Below the pieces are notes generated by a model. The model worked only from the letters and a program-made list of their open reading frames with translations, did not search any database and was not told the origin of the DNA. This document shows, piece after piece, positions 33,428 to 42,881 of a stretch of 64,000 nucleotides of DNA. Numbering within the stretch: the first letter of the stretch is position 1; the number at the start of each line of letters is the position of its first letter. The position numbers and the translations under genes were made by a program. Origin of the DNA: Nocardiopsis endophytica (lineage in GTDB: Bacteria; Actinomycetota; Actinomycetes; Streptosporangiales; Streptosporangiaceae). The stretch covers positions 80,155 through 144,154 of the forward strand of contig NZ_JAQFWQ010000003.1 of the NCBI RefSeq assembly GCF_027706725.1. The letters run 5' to 3'.

Positions 33428-34648
33428 ATGACCGACACGGCCGCCACGAACACCGCCGACCTCCCCGAATACCCCGCGCCCCGGGACGCGGCATGCCCCT
33501 TCGACCCGGCGCCGGCCGCCCGTGCCGAGCAGGCCGCAGGCGCCCTGCGCCGCGTCCGCATGCCCACCGGCCAGGCCGTCTGGCTGGTGACGGGGCACGC
33601 CGAGCAGCGCACGCTGCTGGGCGACGCTCGCCTGAGCTCCGACGTCACCAACGAGAACTACCCCCTGCCCGTCGACCGGCCGCGGCCGGAGGAGTCCTCG
33701 GTCGGCTTCATCCTGATGGACGACCCCGAGCACGCGCGGCTGCGGCGCATGGTCGCCTCGCCGTTCACCGTGAAGCGCGTGCAGGCGCTGCGCCCGGCCG
33801 TGCAGCGGATCGTGGACGAGCGGATCGACGCGATGCTCGCCGGTCCGAACCGGGCCGACCTGGTGCAGGACTTCGCCCTGCCGGTGCCGTCGCTGGTGAT
33901 CTGCGAGCTGCTCGGCGTGCCCTACGCCGACTACGACTTCTTCCAGCGCAACAGCGCCGCCGTCATCAACCGCGACACGCCCCTGCCCGACCGGGACGCG
34001 GCGATGGGCGCGCTCTTCTCCTACCTGGCCGGGCTCGTGGACGACAAGGCCGGCTCCCCCGCCGACGACGTGCTCAGCGGCCTCGCGCAGCGGGTGCGCG
34101 ACGGGGAGATCGACCGGAACGAGGCCGCCAAGATCGGCGTGCTGCTGCTCATCGCCGGGCACGAGACCACCGCGAACATGATCGCCCTGGGCACGGTCGC
34201 GCTGCTGGAGCACCCGGCCCAGCTGGAGCGGGTGCGCGAGGGCGACGAGGCGACCGTCGCCTCGGCCGTGGAGGAGCTGCTGCGCTACCTGACGGTGATC
34301 CAGAGCGGCCTGCGGCGGGTGGCCCTGGAGGACATCGAGGTCGCCGGGGAGACGATCCGCGCCGGGGACGGCGTCCTCCTCGGCCTGGAGCTGGGCAACC
34401 GGGACGCGCGGGTGTTCGAGGACCCCGACACCCTCGACGTGCACCGGGGCGCACGCAACCACTCGGCCTTCGGGTTCGGCGTGCACCAGTGCCTGGGACA
34501 GCAGCTCGCACGCATGGAGCTGCAGGTGGCGTACGGGACGCTGTACAAGCGCATCCCGTCCCTGAAGCTCGCGGTGGACGCCGCGGAGCTGCCGTTCAAG
34601 CACGACGGCCAGGTGTACGGCGTGTACGAGCTGCCCGTGACCTGGTAA
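33428..34648 (+). CDS. Cytochrome P450 (second copy)
   Basis: 406-residue P450: LLLIAGHETTANMIAL in the I helix, ELLRYLT as the K-helix ExxR, and haem loop FGFGVHQCLGQQLA with ligand C355. The sequence through VRMPTGQAVWLVTGHAEQRT and SVGFILMDDPEHARLRRMV resembles the CYP105 group. It differs clearly from the P450 at 29797, so it is not a recent duplicate. The start ATG follows CTGGAGTGCGCG. It probably draws on the same ferredoxin/reductase pair. Substrate unknown. Confidence 0.93.
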   Translation: MTDTAATNTADLPEYPAPRDAACPFDPAPAARAEQAAGALRRVRMPTGQAVWLVTGHAEQRTLLGDARLSSDVTNENYPLPVDRPRPEESSVGFILMDDPEHARLRRMVASPFTVKRVQALRPAVQRIVDERIDAMLAGPNRADLVQDFALPVPSLVICELLGVPYADYDFFQRNSAAVINRDTPLPDRDAAMGALFSYLAGLVDDKAGSPADDVLSGLAQRVRDGEIDRNEAAKIGVLLLIAGHETTANMIALGTVALLEHPAQLERVREGDEATVASAVEELLRYLTVIQSGLRRVALEDIEVAGETIRAGDGVLLGLELGNRDARVFEDPDTLDVHRGARNHSAFGFGVHQCLGQQLARMELQVAYGTLYKRIPSLKLAVDAAELPFKHDGQVYGVYELPVTW

Positions 34649-34665
34649 GGACACCGCGAACCCCG

Positions 34666-34683
34666 CCCTCCCGGCCGGGAGGG
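34666..34683 (+). terminator. 18-bp perfect palindrome after second P450
   Basis: CCCTCCCGGCCGGGAGGG can form a short GC stem 18 bp after the P450 stop. It has almost no loop and no T-run, so its strength is uncertain. Confidence 0.4.
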
Positions 34684-34804
34684 GATCCGGCCCCGCCCCG
34701 CCCCCTTCCGGCCCGGCGCGCACCCGGTGAGACCGAAACGTCACCGCGCCCGTCCAAGATCACGGCTGGAGGACCGACGGCGACGGCGAGGAGACGGGCA
34801 CCGC

Positions 34805-37800
34805 ATGGGCTGGATCGAGGTCGGGGACGGGGGCTCCGTGGCGCTGCGCGGGGTCGGGCGCGACGCGGAGCCGGTGTACCGGGGTGCGCAGGGACGCGAG
34901 ACGGCCCGGGTACCCGCCAAGGTGAAGAAGGACCCGCACGTCGCCGCGCTGCTGGAGGTGCGGTCCTGGCTGGGCCGGCACGACCGCCGGGCACGGGAGC
35001 GCGTCGGCCACTGGATGCTGCGGTCGCTGCCGGTCCCGGCCGGGCTCCTCGGCGCGCTGTGGCCCGACCCGGTGTGGCGGCGGGCGCTCGACGGGCTGGT
35101 CGTCGCCCCCGTCACCGACGATGGGCCCGACCTCGCCCGCTGCGCGCTGCTCCGCGACGCCGACACGGACAAGGGCGCCTCCGGTGTCGGCCTGGACCGC
35201 GAGCCGGTGCGCCTGGACGCCGACCGCCTGCTCATCGTCCATCCCGTCCTCCTCGGCGACGACCTGAACGCGTGGTGGCTGCTGGCCCGGTCGCTGGGCG
35301 CCGAACAGGGGACCGCCCAGCTCGGCCGCGAGGTGTGGCGCCGCCCGCCCGGCATGGACCGCTCCACGGCCCGGTTGCGGGTGCCCCGCCGTTTCGAGTA
35401 CGAGCAGGGCTGGGCGTTCGAGAAGCAGGTGATCGCGCTGGGCGGCCGGATCCGCGGCGAGTCCGCCCGCTTCTCCGTCACCGGCGACGCGCGCGGCGGC
35501 GAGGTCGGCCTCACCGTGGACCTGCGCTGGCAGGGGCCGGAGGCCATGGTGTCCGTCGACGCCGTCTCCTGGTCGTGCCCGGGTGAGCGCATCGACGACA
35601 CTGCCTGGTCGGAGGGGGTGCGCACGCTGATGGAGCTGTACCGGGCGCGGACCGCCGCCGACCACGGGGACCCCGAGCCCGAGGAGCTGTACGAGGCGGC
35701 CTGCGAGGAGCGCACGGCCGCCGATGCGGACCGGGCCGTCGGCAGCGGCATCGCCCCCGCGCCGCGCACACGCGCGTCGGTGCTCGCCGACCCCGAGGGC
35801 GTCGTCCCGGGCCGCCCCGCCGACGGGGACGGGAGCGAAGAGCGGGGCGAGGACGCGCTGGTCGCGTGCCGCTTCGTGCACCCGGCCCTGGACGAGCCGG
35901 TCGTCGTCACCGCGCCCCGGTCCGAGCTCGACGCCGACCGGGCCGCGCTGTCCGTGCTCGGACTGGTCCCGGCCGGGGAGACCCCGGCGGGCGCGGTGCG
36001 CACCCGCCCGCCGGGGTTCCTCGCCCGCGCCCTCGACCGGCACCCCGCCCGGCGCGACCTCGTCGTCGGACTCCTGCCCGAGCTGCGCGCGAGCGCCGAG
36101 CTCGCCTCAACGAAGCCCGGCCGGGCCCGAGACGCAATGCTCAAGACCGCCGCCCGGCTGGAGGCGCAGGCCCCCGAGCTGCTGACCCTGTTCTACGACG
36201 AGTGCGCCGCCGTCCAGGCCCGCGTGGGCAGCGACACCTACGCCGCCGGGTTCTTCAAACTCGCCCGGGAGGCCGAGTCCCAGGGGCACCACCCGGTCGA
36301 CGAGGCCGAAGTCGTGGACGCCTACCTGGGCTTCCCGCTCGGCGACCGGGCGCCCGGCACGCTCAAGGCGCACGCCGCCGCACTCGCCGCCCGCCTGGCC
36401 CCCGGCCCCGCCCACGCCTGGCAGCGCCGCCTGGCCACCGCCTGGTCCGAGGCGGGCAGCCCCGCCTCCGGCCACCTGGCGACCGGCCTGAAGACGCTGG
36501 CGCAGGCGGCCGGACGCACCCCCGGCGCCTCCGGCGACCCCGACGAGGACCGGGCGGACGCCCGGGCGGTGCGCGCGCTGGCCGAGGGCGGCTCCCTGGA
36601 GCAGGCCGGGCCCGAGGTGTGGGAGTTCTTCGGCCCGCTGCTGGGCGCCGAGGCCCGCTCCGACCCGGCCTTCCTCGCCGTGCTGGCCACGCGGCTGCCC
36701 GAGCCCGCCCGGGACAGCGCCAAGGCGAGGACCGCCGCGGCCGGGGCCCTGGTCGGCGCCCTCGCCGGGACGGGCTCGGCGGCGCCCTTCACCGACTCCG
36801 GGGTGTCCGGCCCGGATGTCCTGCGCTGGCTGAACGGCTTCCTCGCCCGCTACAGCGGGATGACGCCGCCCGTGGACGGGCTGGAGGACCTGCTGCGCGA
36901 CGCGGGGGCACGGCTCCGCGCGGAAGGGCTGGAGTGCGAGGTGCACAGGGCCATGGACGCCCGGCCCGACACCCTCCTCGACCTGGGCCTGGTGAGCCTC
37001 CTGCTGTCCTGCGGCGTCCCGGTGGCCCCGCCCCGGGCGGTGGGCGGGCTGCGGCTGGCGGGCTACCTCGACACGGCCCGTGGGCCCGACCTGTCCGCGA
37101 TGGCGGCCGACCCGGTCTGGGGCGCGCTGCTGCGGGAGGCGGTCGACGGCAACCGCCTCGGCACGCTCGCGCTGGGCCGCCCGCACGAGAACCCGGCCCC
37201 CGGCGGGAAGCGGCGCGGCGCGGTCCCCGTCTCGCTGTCCGCCTCGCCCAAGGCCGCCAAGGCGCTGACGAAGGTCCCGGGCGCCGCCGACACCCTCGCC
37301 GGCCTGCTCCGCGACCACGCCGACCGCGCGGTCGACGGGGGCCTACCGGACCTCTACACGGCCGTGCGCGACATCGACCGGTTCACCCTGCACGGCGCCG
37401 TGCCCGCATGGGTGAAGAAGCACGCGCGTGCCGTGATCGCCGCGGCCGACCCGGCGCACGCACTGGCCACCGCCCTGCGCGGCGGGCTGCTCGACGAACT
37501 GGCGCTGCCGCACCTGGCCGGAGCGGTGGGCCCCGGGGCCGCCCTGCTCGAGAGCGGGCCCGACCTGATCCTGACCGAGTACCCCTCCGGCGACCTCCGC
37601 CGCGACGCGCTGTGCCGGTCGCGGGCCGTGCTGCCCGACCGCCTCGGCCCCGAGACCGTCCTGCCCTTCGCCTTCGACCGGGCGACCACCCTGCGCGACA
37701 CCTGCTTCGCCGTGGTCGGGGACGCCGTCGTCGCGGCCGAGCACGGCGGCCCGCACTGTCCGCACGACCCCGCCGACGTGCTTCCCCCGACCCGGCACCC

Positions 37801-40342
37801 CGAGGCGCGGACCCGGCCCCCGGCCGAGGCCGAGCGGGTGCGCTTCCCTGGCGCGGACGGGGAGGCATCGGTGCACCGTGTCGGCGCCCGGCAGGTGGAG
37901 CTGCGAGACGCCGACGGGCGCGCCATCGGCCGCTACCGCGTGGGGTCCGTCTGGGTCCGCCACAACGGCATCGGGCTCGTCGCCTCCGGGCTGATCACGA
38001 CCGGACCCCTGACCCACCGGTACGCGGCGGGGACCGGTCTGGTGCTCCCGCCGGGCTGGTGGTCCCGCATGTCGCCGCGCGACGAGGCCGGATCGCGCGC
38101 ACTGCGGGCGGCCGACGACGCCCTGGCCCGCCGTTTGCTGGACACCGTGCACGCCGGTCTGGCGGCGCGCATCATCGAGGCCACCGACGCCGACGCGCTG
38201 CTCGAACGGGCCGAGCGGGCCGCGCTCGTCCACGAGCTGGCGGGGCTGGTGCGGGCCGTGCTGCCGGAGGTCACCGACGAACGGCTGCTGCTGGGCGTCG
38301 CCGCGGCGGTGTGGACCGCCGCCGAGTGCCGTGACCGGCTGGTCGGGCTGGCCGAGCGGCTGAAGCTGCCCGCCCCGGCGAACGCCGGAACCGCGCCGGC
38401 CGCGCCGCCGGGAGCATCCGCCGCCGTTCCCGCCGACGCGGAAGGCGGGGCCGGGGCCCCCGGAAGGCCCGGGGCGTCCGGAGCGCGGACACCCCTCACC
38501 GTGGACGTCCCCGCCGCACGCGGGACCCGGTCGTCCCGCGCCGCCGCTTACGCCCGCATCGCGGAACTGGGCCCACGCGCGGCCGCCCTGCCCGCCGCGC
38601 CGTACACACCCGTCGCCGAGTTCGACGCGGAGGCGATCGGCGACGGGGCCGCCGTCGTGGGCCGACTGGGACGGGCCGCGCTGCGCGCCGCCTGGAGTCC
38701 GCACGAGGCCGCCCGCGCGTCGGCCGTCGACAACCTGCGCGACCTGGCCGAGACACCCGCGATCGCCGCCGCCGACGGGACATGGCGCATGGAGTGGCGC
38801 AGCCGCTACCGCGGGATGGAACCGAACCGCGCATACGCCCTCGGTGGCGGCGCCGCGTTCCTGCTCGACCGCCACTGGCACGGGATCGGGAGCTCGGCCT
38901 CTCGGATCGCCGCGCTGGTGCACACCTCCTCCCCTGGCCCCGGGCGGGGGTGCTGGGGGGACGCGCTGCGCCTGTCCGTCGCCGCCGACCTGGTGGAGGA
39001 CCGTGGACCCGCACCGCACCGAGCCGCAGGGGTGCGCGCGTTCAGCGAGGCCACTGGGGTCCCCCTCGCCCAGGCCGCGGTGCTGCTCTCCCCGTTCGCC
39101 GACTTCCGTGTACCGGCCTCGCCGCCCGTGAACCTCCCCTGGGAGGCGGTGTGGCGGTCCGACGCCGACCACTTCACCGAGCTGGGCCTGAGCGAGACGG
39201 AGGTCGGCGTCGCGCGGACCGCGCTGCTGCCGGAGCTCACCGGCGGAGACGAGCATGACGCACTGATCGAGGCGCTCGTCCCCGCCGACCCCGTCCGCCT
39301 GTGGGACGTGGGCCCCGACACCGGGGCGGCCGTGCGCCTGTGGCTCGACCGGCACCCGCGGTGGGCCCCGGTGCCCGACGCGATGTGGCGCCGCACCCAG
39401 GCCGACCGCGCTCCCGTCCGCTCCGTCGCGGGCCTGCTGAGCGAAGGCCGGCCGCTGCGCGCGGAGGACATCGACGGCGCCGGACGGGCCGCCGTCTCAT
39501 CGGCCTACCGCGCCCCGGCCGGGGCACCCGCGGCCCTGGTCGCCTCCCGCATCCGCGAGCTGCGCGCGCTGTGCACCGACCCGGCGGTCCTGGTGCGCGT
39601 CGGCACGGGGGTGCGCAGTGTGCGGCGCGTGGAGGACACGTTCGGAGCGGGTGTCCGGCCGCTGGACGATGGTGCGCTCGCGGTCACCGGCGCCGTGCGG
39701 TTGACGCCCGGCGGCGACGGCTACGACGCCTGGCTGGCCCCGGCGGCGCTGGACGGCGGCGCCGATCCGCGCCTGGACTCTCTGAAGTCGCTGCTCACCC
39801 CCGATCCGCCGCAGGGCCGTCGGGGACCACGTCCCGTGCCTCCGGCCGCGCCGCCGATCCTCGACGAGGTGCGGTTCCTGCTCTCGGACGGGAGCGCACG
39901 CCTGGCCGACGAGGTCGGGGCCGCTTCGGGGTGGCGCCAGGACCCGCTGGTCTCGGCGCCCGGCCTGGTGGCCGAGGTGGCGGAGGCCGAGCAGCTGAGC
40001 GAGGACGCCGCCCGGTTGTACCTCCAGGTCATCGCGCTTCCGGACCCCGCCGACGCCGATGTGTGCGTGTGGAACGGGTGGGAGGAGGACCGCCGCGCCG
40101 CCGCGGCGGAGGAGTTGGGCGGGGACCTCGTCGTCACCGGCACCGACCGCCCCCGGAGCGGTCGGACGCTGTTCGCCCCCGGCGGGTGGAGCACCTCCCC
40201 CGTGCCGGGCGGGGTGGAGACCGCCAAGCTCCACGGCCTGCCCGGGGCCGCGGGCATGCTCGCGCGGCACCTGCCGACGGTCCCCATGGCCGAGCTGTTC
40301 TCCCGGGCCTGGCACGCCCGCCGGGGGCGTCCGGCCGGCTGA
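34805..40342 (+). CDS. Giant DUF4132 domain protein
   Basis: 1,845 residues, GC-rich throughout with no signal peptide or membrane helix. The N-terminus (MGWIEVGDGGSVALRGVGRD, RSWLGRHDRRARERVGHWML, ALWPDPVWRRALDGLVVAP, CALLRDADTDKG, DRLLIVHPVLLG) matches DUF4132 proteins, which are often linked with WGR/MolR-type sequences and have no known activity. The middle is Ala/Arg/Glu-rich and predicted helical, repeat-like; the C-terminal third has further alpha-helical stretches (for example DAWLAPAALDGGADPRLDSL). Start at the ATG of MGWIE, which fits family starts. It is followed by a DUF5701 gene on the same strand. Function unknown. Confidence 0.85.
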   Translation: MGWIEVGDGGSVALRGVGRDAEPVYRGAQGRETARVPAKVKKDPHVAALLEVRSWLGRHDRRARERVGHWMLRSLPVPAGLLGALWPDPVWRRALDGLVVAPVTDDGPDLARCALLRDADTDKGASGVGLDREPVRLDADRLLIVHPVLLGDDLNAWWLLARSLGAEQGTAQLGREVWRRPPGMDRSTARLRVPRRFEYEQGWAFEKQVIALGGRIRGESARFSVTGDARGGEVGLTVDLRWQGPEAMVSVDAVSWSCPGERIDDTAWSEGVRTLMELYRARTAADHGDPEPEELYEAACEERTAADADRAVGSGIAPAPRTRASVLADPEGVVPGRPADGDGSEERGEDALVACRFVHPALDEPVVVTAPRSELDADRAALSVLGLVPAGETPAGAVRTRPPGFLARALDRHPARRDLVVGLLPELRASAELASTKPGRARDAMLKTAARLEAQAPELLTLFYDECAAVQARVGSDTYAAGFFKLAREAESQGHHPVDEAEVVDAYLGFPLGDRAPGTLKAHAAALAARLAPGPAHAWQRRLATAWSEAGSPASGHLATGLKTLAQAAGRTPGASGDPDEDRADARAVRALAEGGSLEQAGPEVWEFFGPLLGAEARSDPAFLAVLATRLPEPARDSAKARTAAAGALVGALAGTGSAAPFTDSGVSGPDVLRWLNGFLARYSGMTPPVDGLEDLLRDAGARLRAEGLECEVHRAMDARPDTLLDLGLVSLLLSCGVPVAPPRAVGGLRLAGYLDTARGPDLSAMAADPVWGALLREAVDGNRLGTLALGRPHENPAPGGKRRGAVPVSLSASPKAAKALTKVPGAADTLAGLLRDHADRAVDGGLPDLYTAVRDIDRFTLHGAVPAWVKKHARAVIAAADPAHALATALRGGLLDELALPHLAGAVGPGAALLESGPDLILTEYPSGDLRRDALCRSRAVLPDRLGPETVLPFAFDRATTLRDTCFAVVGDAVVAAEHGGPHCPHDPADVLPPTRHPEARTRPPAEAERVRFPGADGEASVHRVGARQVELRDADGRAIGRYRVGSVWVRHNGIGLVASGLITTGPLTHRYAAGTGLVLPPGWWSRMSPRDEAGSRALRAADDALARRLLDTVHAGLAARIIEATDADALLERAERAALVHELAGLVRAVLPEVTDERLLLGVAAAVWTAAECRDRLVGLAERLKLPAPANAGTAPAAPPGASAAVPADAEGGAGAPGRPGASGARTPLTVDVPAARGTRSSRAAAYARIAELGPRAAALPAAPYTPVAEFDAEAIGDGAAVVGRLGRAALRAAWSPHEAARASAVDNLRDLAETPAIAAADGTWRMEWRSRYRGMEPNRAYALGGGAAFLLDRHWHGIGSSASRIAALVHTSSPGPGRGCWGDALRLSVAADLVEDRGPAPHRAAGVRAFSEATGVPLAQAAVLLSPFADFRVPASPPVNLPWEAVWRSDADHFTELGLSETEVGVARTALLPELTGGDEHDALIEALVPADPVRLWDVGPDTGAAVRLWLDRHPRWAPVPDAMWRRTQADRAPVRSVAGLLSEGRPLRAEDIDGAGRAAVSSAYRAPAGAPAALVASRIRELRALCTDPAVLVRVGTGVRSVRRVEDTFGAGVRPLDDGALAVTGAVRLTPGGDGYDAWLAPAALDGGADPRLDSLKSLLTPDPPQGRRGPRPVPPAAPPILDEVRFLLSDGSARLADEVGAASGWRQDPLVSAPGLVAEVAEAEQLSEDAARLYLQVIALPDPADADVCVWNGWEEDRRAAAAEELGGDLVVTGTDRPRSGRTLFAPGGWSTSPVPGGVETAKLHGLPGAAGMLARHLPTVPMAELFSRAWHARRGRPAG

Positions 40343-40507
40343 GGCCCCGCCCGGTGCGGCCGGTGCGGCCGGAGGAATTCGTCGCCGATCACGGGAACAT
40401 CGGCGGCGCTCGCGCCGTTGAGGAATCCGCGACCGGGGCCGGGTCCCGTGGGCCGTGCCCGCCGGGCGGCCGGTCGCCGCCCCCCGTCCGCGAGAACGAG
40501 GAGTTCT

Positions 40508-41164
40508 GTGACCGTAGAATCGCCCACCACCACGCTTCCCCCGCTGCCGTCGCTCGCCGACCAGGCGGAGCGGCTGATCGGGCTGGGGGTGCACGAGCGG
40601 GCGGAGGTCTCCGCCGACGACGTCCGCGCCTTCGCCGAAGCGTCCGCCGCCGGGAACGACGGCGCGCTGCTCGCCGTCCACCCGGACCGGGCGCCCGCAT
40701 CGGCGCTCGCGCCGCTGCTCCGGCGCGGTGACAAGCCCGGATTCGTCGTCGGCGACATGACCGACGTCGACCGTTTCGCGCCCGTCGGCATCGAGCCGCC
40801 CGACGCCCCGCTGTACCTGCTCACCGGCGTGGACCGCGGCGACCGCATGTCCAACTGGAGCCCTGAGGAGGCCCTGCCCGAGCTGGAGAGGGAGGGCCGG
40901 TCGCCGCTGCTGCTCACCGAGGGCATCCACTGGGTGCTGCAGCAGCCGGAGGCCCTGGACCGCAACCTGTGCTTCATGACCATCGGGTCCCGGCTGCGCA
41001 AGGACAACGGGAGGTTCGACTCCCGGACCCCCGCCATCTGGATCAGCAACGGGACCGGGAGGGACGGCAAGGAGCGGCGCGACGCGCCCAAGGTCGGCTG
41101 GTGCTGGTGGGGCAACCGCCACACCTGGCTCGGGTTCGGGTCCGCCGTGGACCGCCTGGTCTGA
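40508..41164 (+). CDS. DUF5701 family protein
   Basis: 218 residues from a GTG behind GAGGAGTTCT. I recognise the DUF5701 pattern: LPSLADQAERLIGLGVHE, RRGDKPGFVVGDMTDVDRF, YLLTGVDRGDRMSNWSPEEA, GRSPLLLTEGIHWVLQQPE, MTIGSRLRKDNGRFDSRTPA and a C-terminus KVGWCWWGNRHTWLGFGSA. No function is established. It appears cytosolic and aromatic-rich at the end. It lies 165 bp after the DUF4132 gene in the same direction and ends at a very strong terminator, so the two may share a transcript. Confidence 0.85.
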   Translation: MTVESPTTTLPPLPSLADQAERLIGLGVHERAEVSADDVRAFAEASAAGNDGALLAVHPDRAPASALAPLLRRGDKPGFVVGDMTDVDRFAPVGIEPPDAPLYLLTGVDRGDRMSNWSPEEALPELEREGRSPLLLTEGIHWVLQQPEALDRNLCFMTIGSRLRKDNGRFDSRTPAIWISNGTGRDGKERRDAPKVGWCWWGNRHTWLGFGSAVDRLV

Positions 41165-41219
41165 GCCGTGCACCGGTCCGGAGCGGGCCGGTCCACGGCA
41201 ATGCACGGCAGTGCACGGT

Positions 41220-41257
41220 GGCGCGTGCCGACGGGGGCGTCCCCGTCGGCACGCGCC
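41220..41257 (+). terminator. 17-bp perfect-stem terminator
   Basis: GGCGCGTGCCGACGGGG (41220-41236) and its exact complement (41241-41257) close a GCGT loop 55 bp after the DUF5701 stop. It is the longest perfect short-loop stem I found in the window. Confidence 0.85.
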
Positions 41258-41357
41258 CTGCCCGGGGCCTGGCGCACGGCCCACGCCCCGCGCCCCCTGT
41301 CCACATTCGGACGTTTTTTCCGTTTTATTCGTATAGCGGGCGAGGTGTCCGATCGGA

Positions 41358-41369
41358 TAGAACACTGCA
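41358..41369 (+). promoter_or_regulatory. Promoter for a probable leaderless transcript
   Basis: TAGAAC at 41358-41363 is followed by six bases and then the ATG of the acetyltransferase. No Shine-Dalgarno sequence precedes that ATG, and the upstream 60 bp are AT-rich. Transcription would start at or next to the ATG. Confidence 0.4.
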
Positions 41370-41912
41370 ATGCTCAAAGGAACCAAGGTCGGCCTCCGGG
41401 CCCGGCATGACGACGACATCCCCGTCCTGCTCGCCGAGCTCTACGACGACGTCGTCAACGGGTCCCGCGCCGACGGGCAGCCGTGGCGGCCGCTCACGCC
41501 CGGGACCAGGGACCGGCGGCTCGTCGTGGACGACTCCAACCAGCAGACCGTGCAGTTCTCCGTGGTGGAGCTGGAGGGCGGGACGCTGATCGGGACCGCG
41601 GTGCTCGCGGGCATCGACCCGCACCACCGGTCCGCGCACGTCGGACTGGGCCTGCGCCCCGCCCACCGCGGAAAGGGCTACGGCACCGACGTGGTCGCGG
41701 CCCTGTGCCACTACGGCTTCACCGTGCGCGGCCTCAAGCGGCTGCAGATCGAGACGCTGGCGGACAACTTCGCCATGCTGCACGCCGCCGAGCGCAACGG
41801 CTTCGTCCGCGAGGGGCAGACCCGCTCCTCGGCCTGGGTGATGGGCGAGTTCCTCGACGAGGTCGTCCTCGGCCTGCTCGCCGAGGAGTACACGGCCCGC
41901 AAGGAGGGCTGA
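41370..41912 (+). CDS. GNAT-family N-acetyltransferase (RimJ/RimL-like)
   Basis: 180 residues of the GNAT fold transferring an acetyl group from acetyl-CoA to an amine: VGLRARHDDDIPVLLAELYD, the acetyl-CoA pyrophosphate loop LRPAHRGKGYGTDVV, CHYGFTVRGLKRLQIETLAD and AMLHAAERNGFVREGQTRSS as in RimJ/L-type enzymes. No ribosome site precedes the ATG, and a -10-like TAGAAC sits six bases upstream, so the mRNA is probably leaderless. It is the last high-GC gene before the low-GC restriction island. Substrate unknown. Confidence 0.88.
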   Translation: MLKGTKVGLRARHDDDIPVLLAELYDDVVNGSRADGQPWRPLTPGTRDRRLVVDDSNQQTVQFSVVELEGGTLIGTAVLAGIDPHHRSAHVGLGLRPAHRGKGYGTDVVAALCHYGFTVRGLKRLQIETLADNFAMLHAAERNGFVREGQTRSSAWVMGEFLDEVVLGLLAEEYTARKEG

Positions 41913-41933
41913 AGCGGCCGAACCGCGGGAGGC

Positions 41934-41961
41934 GGGGGCCGGGCCGCACGGCCCGGCCCCC
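41934..41961 (+). terminator. 13-bp stem terminator after acetyltransferase
   Basis: GGGGGCCGGGCCG and CGGCCCGGCCCCC pair around CA, 21 bp past the acetyltransferase stop. It also marks the left edge of the altered-composition region. Confidence 0.75.
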
Positions 41962-41984
41962 ACGACCGGGGTGCTCCCGGCACC

Positions 41985-42490
41985 GGTTTCACGACCAAGC
42001 CAGAGCCAGGCCTCCGGATGATCTCCGCGCTGCCCTGGAGCGCACTCCCGGCGCCTGCGTGGCCTCCGACGAGGTCTATAGCCGCAGCACCAAGCCGGTG
42101 CATTACCGGTGTATTCCCCTGGTTGATGACGCTGGCACGCCAGGTGGCGGTGCCTGGGCGCCACTGGCGAGTAGCGAGTCCCTCTAACAGGAAAAAGGCA
42201 TTGCGGGGCTGGACAAGCACCAGATACAGACATGGGCCTCCTGGCACCAGTAGAGCCTGCTGCCCATGGTCACCTACGCATTCACGGCCGCCTGCCTCGT
42301 GCAGGCGCCCCACCGCCACCCGACTCCGCAAGGGCTCATGCCGCTGACTTGCAAAGAGATTACCCGCTTGCTCTACTCCCTATTCGGATCCGAGTCCACT
42401 CCGGGGCAACTGCCGGCTTGGTCAGTGTTCAGACTCCAAACAGGAGCGGGCCGGGAACCGCCACTACAACAGACAGCACGTGAATCATAA
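41985..42490 (+). pseudogene. Decayed IS701-type DDE transposase
   Basis: Fragments of an IS701-family transposase C-terminal half survive in different plus-strand frames. GFTTKPEPGLRMIS starts at 41985; GACVASDEVYS (the usual GDEVYG region) follows near 42055; VHYRCIP next; then QEKGIAGLDKHQIQTWASWH around 42190 (family consensus GKGLAGLDEHQ.R.WTSW). VTYAFTAACLV and LMPLTCKEITRLLYSLFG follow, and finally ERAGNRHYNRQH near 42450. Frameshifts, stops and an internal deletion rule out a working enzyme. It sits at the left edge of the restriction-modification island and is a plausible trace of its arrival. Confidence 0.8.
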
Positions 42491-42881
42491 CAGAAAGGAT
42501 CTACACCTGGAGGGTCAGGCGGCTAGTTCACGATGGAGACGCCTGAAGAGCAGCTAGCGGGAGCTAATGAGCTACTCCACATTAAAAGAAGCGGATTTTC
42601 CCCGCCCTGGCGTCCGCATATACCCTCTCAGCGGTCACCGCCGGATGCTAGGAACACGAGACTACTTGCCCACTGCACAACGGTCTATCATTTACGGAAG
42701 TCAGGCCTGCGCAGGGAGCACCACAATAGCAAGGCACCCCGATGACGGCCTTGCACTCACACCAGGCCACAGAGACTATTTGGAGTGAGACACATTAGTC
42801 ACCAGAACGTCCCGAAGCAGCGCCTAGCCCAATAAATCTACACACAACCACACTTCTGATCACACCTAGATCAACTCTAAA
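42491..42881. other. Low-GC spacer without a supported gene
   Basis: About 390 bp near 50% GC between the transposase relic and the end of the endonuclease gene. Two short plus-strand frames (42533-42745, 42567-42788) lack ribosome sites and resemble nothing I know. I see no tRNA, terminal repeat or clear terminator. Confidence 0.4.

Noticed and set aside
42533..42788. Two overlapping short plus-strand frames in the low-GC spacer
   Set aside because: No ribosome site and no recognisable product.
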